Positions 5,183-7,860 of a DNA stretch of 7,860 bases are shown here, in pieces (position 1 is the first letter of the stretch; each line of letters opens with the position of its first letter). The notes beneath the pieces were generated by a model. It did no database searches and had not been told where the DNA came from. It saw only the letters and a list, made by a program, of their open reading frames with translations. The DNA lies in the NCBI GenBank assembly GCA_021819225.1, contig JAKARU010000034.1:1-7860 (forward strand), given 5' to 3'. The position numbers and the translations under genes were made by a program. This stretch comes from Thermoplasmata archaeon (GTDB taxonomy: Archaea > Thermoplasmatota > Thermoplasmata > Thermoplasmatales > Thermoplasmataceae).

Positions 5183-6163
5183 ATGAGTGATACTCTCAAC
5201 CTCTCAATGGACCTCAGTGGTAAGTTATCCCTGATAAATAGCAGGATTGAAGAGGTTCTGATTACAGACAACTCTGATTTGACACAGATGTCCCTATACA
5301 ATATCAGGGCTGGAGGTAAGCGATTAAGGCCATTGATAGTCCTGCTGGCATATGAAATGAACACCGACAGGGATATTTCTTATGCTCTGGATCTCGCAGT
5401 TGCGTACGAATTGATGCATTCTGCAAGCCTCATTCATGATGACATAATTGACGAAGCTGAGGAAAGAAGGGGCCAGCCAGCATTACATAAAAAATATAAC
5501 ATTCAGGACGCCATTGTTACAGGCGATTTTTTATTTTCAGTTGCCTATCGGCTGGGAGCTAAATACGGCAATGACGTATCCGACACTGTGGCCATGGCTG
5601 CACGGAAACTGGCAGAAGGACAGATTACTGAGTCCAGAAATCTTGGAAACCTGAATATAACTGAATCGATCTACAAGAATATTATCACCAATAAAACAGC
5701 ATACTTCTTTGGTGCTGGTGCAAGATCTGCCACAATTGCAGCTGGCGCAGATTTGGAGACACAAAAAAACATGTTCAAATTTGCCTATAATATTGGAATG
5801 GCTTTCCAGATCACAGATGATATACTGGATATAGTGGGTAAAGAGGAATTGATAGGAAAGCAGACCTTCATGGATTTCAAGCACAGTGCCTTGACACTTC
5901 CGATGATTTTTGCATTAAGGGGAAAGGAAAGCGTGGACACTGTGAATTTAAAGAATGTCATACGGGGAACCAGAACAGATATTGAAAGCATCAATGCTGC
6001 AAAAAATTTCCTTGTGGACTGTGGAGCTGTGGACAATTCACTGGAATTGGCAAAACACTACATAGATGATGGAATTGGTGCTATGAAGCAGGCAAAGAAC
6101 TCTCCAAATCTTCAGACACTTTTTGAGATTGCGTACAGTATAATTAGCAGAATAAGGGCTTAA
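5183..6163 (+). CDS. Trans-isoprenyl (polyprenyl) diphosphate synthase
   Basis: 326 residues, class I all-trans prenyltransferase that adds isopentenyl diphosphate units to an allylic primer. Seen: GGKRLRP (44-50), first Asp-rich motif D86-D-I-I-D90 followed by RRG (95-97), K171-T172, FQ at 208-209 and second Asp-rich motif D212-D-I-L-D216. The positions 5 and 4 before the first DDxxD are Ala81 and Ser82, where archaeal GGPP synthases such as that of Sulfolobus have bulky Phe. That small-residue pattern is typical of longer-chain enzymes (C30-C40), so a quinone side chain is at least as likely a product as the C20 lipid precursor. The lysine usual in the later 'GK.TLP' segment is replaced (HSALTLP, Ala236). 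ATG at 5183 is the first good start; no strong Shine-Dalgarno. It leads a three-gene operon with only one base before the ArsA-like gene. Confidence 0.94.
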   Translation: MSDTLNLSMDLSGKLSLINSRIEEVLITDNSDLTQMSLYNIRAGGKRLRPLIVLLAYEMNTDRDISYALDLAVAYELMHSASLIHDDIIDEAEERRGQPALHKKYNIQDAIVTGDFLFSVAYRLGAKYGNDVSDTVAMAARKLAEGQITESRNLGNLNITESIYKNIITNKTAYFFGAGARSATIAAGADLETQKNMFKFAYNIGMAFQITDDILDIVGKEELIGKQTFMDFKHSALTLPMIFALRGKESVDTVNLKNVIRGTRTDIESINAAKNFLVDCGAVDNSLELAKHYIDDGIGAMKQAKNSPNLQTLFEIAYSIISRIRA

Positions 6164-6164
6164 A

Positions 6165-7328
6165 ATGCAGAGAATAATACTTTTCACGGGAAAAGGAGGT
6201 GTTGGAAAAACCAGCGTTTCGGCTGCCACTGGCATTAGTTGTGCAATGGAGGGAAAGAAAACCCTTATAATTTCCACAGATCCTGCACATAGCCTTAGAG
6301 ACGCATTTTTGATCGATACTTCCCCTGAACCTGTGAAGGTCATGGAAAATCTGGATGTCCAGGAAATCAGCACTACTGATGCAATAAAAAAATACTGGGA
6401 CAAGCTGAAAATATATCTTACAGCACTTATGAGATCACAGGGAGTTGAAGGAATCGCTGCAGAAGAAATTGCAACTCTTCCAGGATTTGATGAGGCTTCT
6501 CAACTGCTCTATATTCTATACTACATGGAAAAGGGTGACTATGATGTAATTATAATGGATACAGCTCCCACTGGAGAATCTCTTAAATTATTATCATTCC
6601 CTGAAGCCCTGTCATGGTACATGGAAAGAATATTCCCCATCAGCAGGAAAACTGCAAAGGTTGTCAGGCCTTTCGTCAAGCCATTTTTAAATATCCCACT
6701 GCCCGATGATAACGTATTCCAGAGCATAGAGGAACTGTATTCAAGAATGAGGGACGTAAGGAAAATACTCACAGACGAAAAAATTACCACCATAAGGCTG
6801 GTGAGCAATCCTGATACCATGTCTTTCAACGAGACAAAACGAGCATACACCTACCTGATGATGTACGGATACAACGTAGATTCCATAATTGTAAACAAAA
6901 TATACTCTGAGACTTCAGGCAACTTTCTGGCAAAATGGAGAGAATCCCAGGCAATTATACTTCGGAATATTGAAGAATCGTTCTCCGACATAAAAATACT
7001 GAAGGTCTTTATGAATGATATTGAACCGACAGGCAACAATCTTCTTATGGAAATGGGAAAGGAAATATACGGTGATTTGAAACCTTGGGATATCCTCTCC
7101 GATCTGCAACCTCCTGTGGAATTTATATCAAAGAAGGACAAGTCCTTTATCAAGATGAAATTTCCATTTGTATCCAAAGAGAAATTGGAGCTCCATAACA
7201 GGGGCGGTGAACTTATAGTACAGGTGGAAAACTGGAGAAGGGTTTTTTTCCTGCCCCAGTCTCTCAGTGAAAAGACTCCTTCTAACGCAGAGTTTAATAA
7301 TGGATTTCTACTTATTGAGATGATATAA
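6165..7328 (+). CDS. ArsA/Get3-family ATPase with C-terminal HSP20-like domain
   Basis: 387 residues, a single SIMIBI-class P-loop ATPase unit. Seen: deviant Walker A GKGGVGKT (9-16), switch I DPAHS (39-43), LPGFDEA (105-111), switch II DTAPTGES (132-139), then an NPDTMSFNETKR segment and VNK near the adenine pocket. It acts as a dimer. The last ~60 residues (from about 328; KLELHNRGGELIVQV) look like the small beta-rich HSP20-like tail found on some archaeal and bacterial ArsA proteins. It lacks the CxxC zinc pair of eukaryotic Get3 and clear arsenite cysteine triads, and there is no arsB or arsR beside it, so arsenic export is unlikely. Delivery of tail-anchored or other membrane clients is the better guess. 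One base separates it from the prenyl synthase before and from the small gene after. Confidence 0.93.
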   Translation: MQRIILFTGKGGVGKTSVSAATGISCAMEGKKTLIISTDPAHSLRDAFLIDTSPEPVKVMENLDVQEISTTDAIKKYWDKLKIYLTALMRSQGVEGIAAEEIATLPGFDEASQLLYILYYMEKGDYDVIIMDTAPTGESLKLLSFPEALSWYMERIFPISRKTAKVVRPFVKPFLNIPLPDDNVFQSIEELYSRMRDVRKILTDEKITTIRLVSNPDTMSFNETKRAYTYLMMYGYNVDSIIVNKIYSETSGNFLAKWRESQAIILRNIEESFSDIKILKVFMNDIEPTGNNLLMEMGKEIYGDLKPWDILSDLQPPVEFISKKDKSFIKMKFPFVSKEKLELHNRGGELIVQVENWRRVFFLPQSLSEKTPSNAEFNNGFLLIEMI

Positions 7329-7329
7329 G

Positions 7330-7530
7330 ATGCCATCCAAAGAACAGGAAAAAAGAAATGGAAGGATCCATTTTGAACTTGATGTGGAATTTCCTGAATT
7401 CAAGGAAGGGGTTTCAGATATCCTCTCCGTGATGAAGGAAGCCGGTGAAGAGTTCATTAAAATGGGCAGGAAAATGATTGGTGCTGGCGAGGAAACTGCA
7501 TCAAAGATGAAAAAAATTGAAATAAAGTAA
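7330..7530 (+). CDS. Small amphipathic-helix protein (66 residues) in the ArsA operon, unknown function
   Basis: ATG at 7330 is one base after the ArsA-like stop, so it is surely cotranscribed and probably coupled. I do not recognise a family. The charged N terminus (MPSKEQEKRNG) leads into a likely beta strand (RIHFELDVEF) and then a helix of about 35 residues (about 28-62) whose hydrophobic positions (I31, L32, M35, F42, I43, M49, I50) fall on one face between Lys/Glu-rich faces; the tail is basic (KMKKIEIK). No transmembrane segment, cysteine or catalytic motif. It could bind the ArsA-like ATPase, for instance at its hydrophobic client groove, or a membrane surface. Both are inferences from position and helix pattern. 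Confidence 0.75.
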   Translation: MPSKEQEKRNGRIHFELDVEFPEFKEGVSDILSVMKEAGEEFIKMGRKMIGAGEETASKMKKIEIK

Positions 7531-7550
7531 GATATTTTTACTTCTTTTTT
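7531..7550 (+). terminator. T-rich 3' end of the prenyl synthase operon
   Basis: T5 (7535-7539) and T6 (7545-7550) runs follow the stop directly and overlap the end of the convergent ABC gene. The minus-strand message likewise meets a T7 run (the A tract at 7510-7516), so the two units terminate into each other. Confidence 0.45.
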
Positions 7551-7860
7551 GAAAAATAAATATCCTCTAATGAGGGATTCTCAACTCTGATTGATGAAAC
7601 TTCATATCCACTTTTCACCATGGCAGAATTAATCTGTTCCGGTTTTATGTTATTACCTGAATCAAGGCTAATTTCGAACTGGTTTCCAATCTGCCTTACT
7701 GTGCCATACCCTTCCAGGAGTCCAAGCAGGTCTGCATCAGCGTTGGAAATAATAAGGTAAACTTTCCGCTTACCAGTTTTAGATATATTTTTAACATCTA
7801 CCTGATCGTTTATTTTTCCGTTGCTGATGAAAATTACCTCATCAGCAATGCTTTCCAGTT
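7538..7860 (-). CDS. ABC transporter ATP-binding protein, C-terminal 106 residues; 5' end outside window
   Basis: TAA at 7538-7540 closes a frame open to the window edge. The visible start LESIADEVIFISNGKI matches the region after the H-loop in ABC ATPases, where a strand and 'NGKI' turn end the nucleotide-binding domain. It is followed by a domain of about 80 residues ending in NPSLEDIYF, the 'PSLEDvFl' tail typical of ABC-2-type export ATPases (CcmA/DRA family). Walker A, Q-loop, signature and Walker B would lie outside the window, and so would the permease. The substrate is unknown. It converges on the small-protein gene with a 7-base gap. Confidence 0.88.
   Translation of the reverse strand, partial: LESIADEVIFISNGKINDQVDVKNISKTGKRKVYLIISNADADLLGLLEGYGTVRQIGNQFEISLDSGNNIKPEQINSAMVKSGYEVSSIRVENPSLEDIYFSKKK

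Noticed and set aside
6165..7328. Arsenite efflux ATPase (arsA of an ars operon)
   Set aside because: Only one ATPase unit, no metal-binding cysteine set, no arsB/arsR neighbours, and an HSP20-like tail; family name kept, arsenic role not claimed.
5448..7336. Several ORFs antisense or out of frame within the prenyl synthase and ArsA-like genes
   Set aside because: All overlap well-supported genes and show no independent motifs.

Overview
The window looks like a chromosomal segment of a thermoacidophilic archaeon, probably of the Thermoplasmata (Thermoplasma, Ferroplasma or Cuniculiplasma-like). The evidence is an Alba chromatin protein, an Lrp/AsnC regulator next to a short conserved archaeal protein, a type of integrase known from archaeal elements, an isoprenyl diphosphate synthase, and TATA-type promoters about 25 bases ahead of start codons with little Shine-Dalgarno signal. 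The genus is an inference from style and cannot be proved here.

Left part (1-2976), an accessory region. It opens inside a gene for a type III restriction (Res)-like SF2 helicase-nuclease. Only the C-terminal 388 residues are visible, with helicase motif VI at the very start and a PD-(D/E)XK nuclease near the end. A 445-base AT-rich gap follows. It holds a tandem array of six 9-bp units, scattered copies of the array's core, a small dyad and one possible 47-residue ORF. Next, on the minus strand, is an intact 442-residue tyrosine recombinase whose start codon lies 33 bases downstream of the 3' end of a tRNA-Arg(TCG). This is the standard layout of an element integrated in a tRNA 3' end. The tRNA (2977-3050) is the likely boundary, and the element runs leftward out of the window, carrying the restriction gene as cargo. 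The far attachment site is not in view.

Right part (3051-7860), likely the host backbone. A soluble Ser/Thr-type protein kinase (minus) is divergent from a two-gene unit: a 92-residue conserved protein of unknown function whose 3' end overlaps an Lrp/AsnC regulator by 20 bases. Alba follows as its own unit. Then comes a tight operon: a polyprenyl diphosphate synthase, an ArsA/Get3-family ATPase with a C-terminal HSP20-like domain, and a 66-residue amphipathic-helix protein, each one base after the previous stop. A convergent ABC-transporter ATPase, only its last 106 residues visible, closes the window.

No complete novel system can be demonstrated. The best leads are the integrated element with its restriction cargo and iteron-like array, and the prenyl synthase-ArsA-small protein operon.
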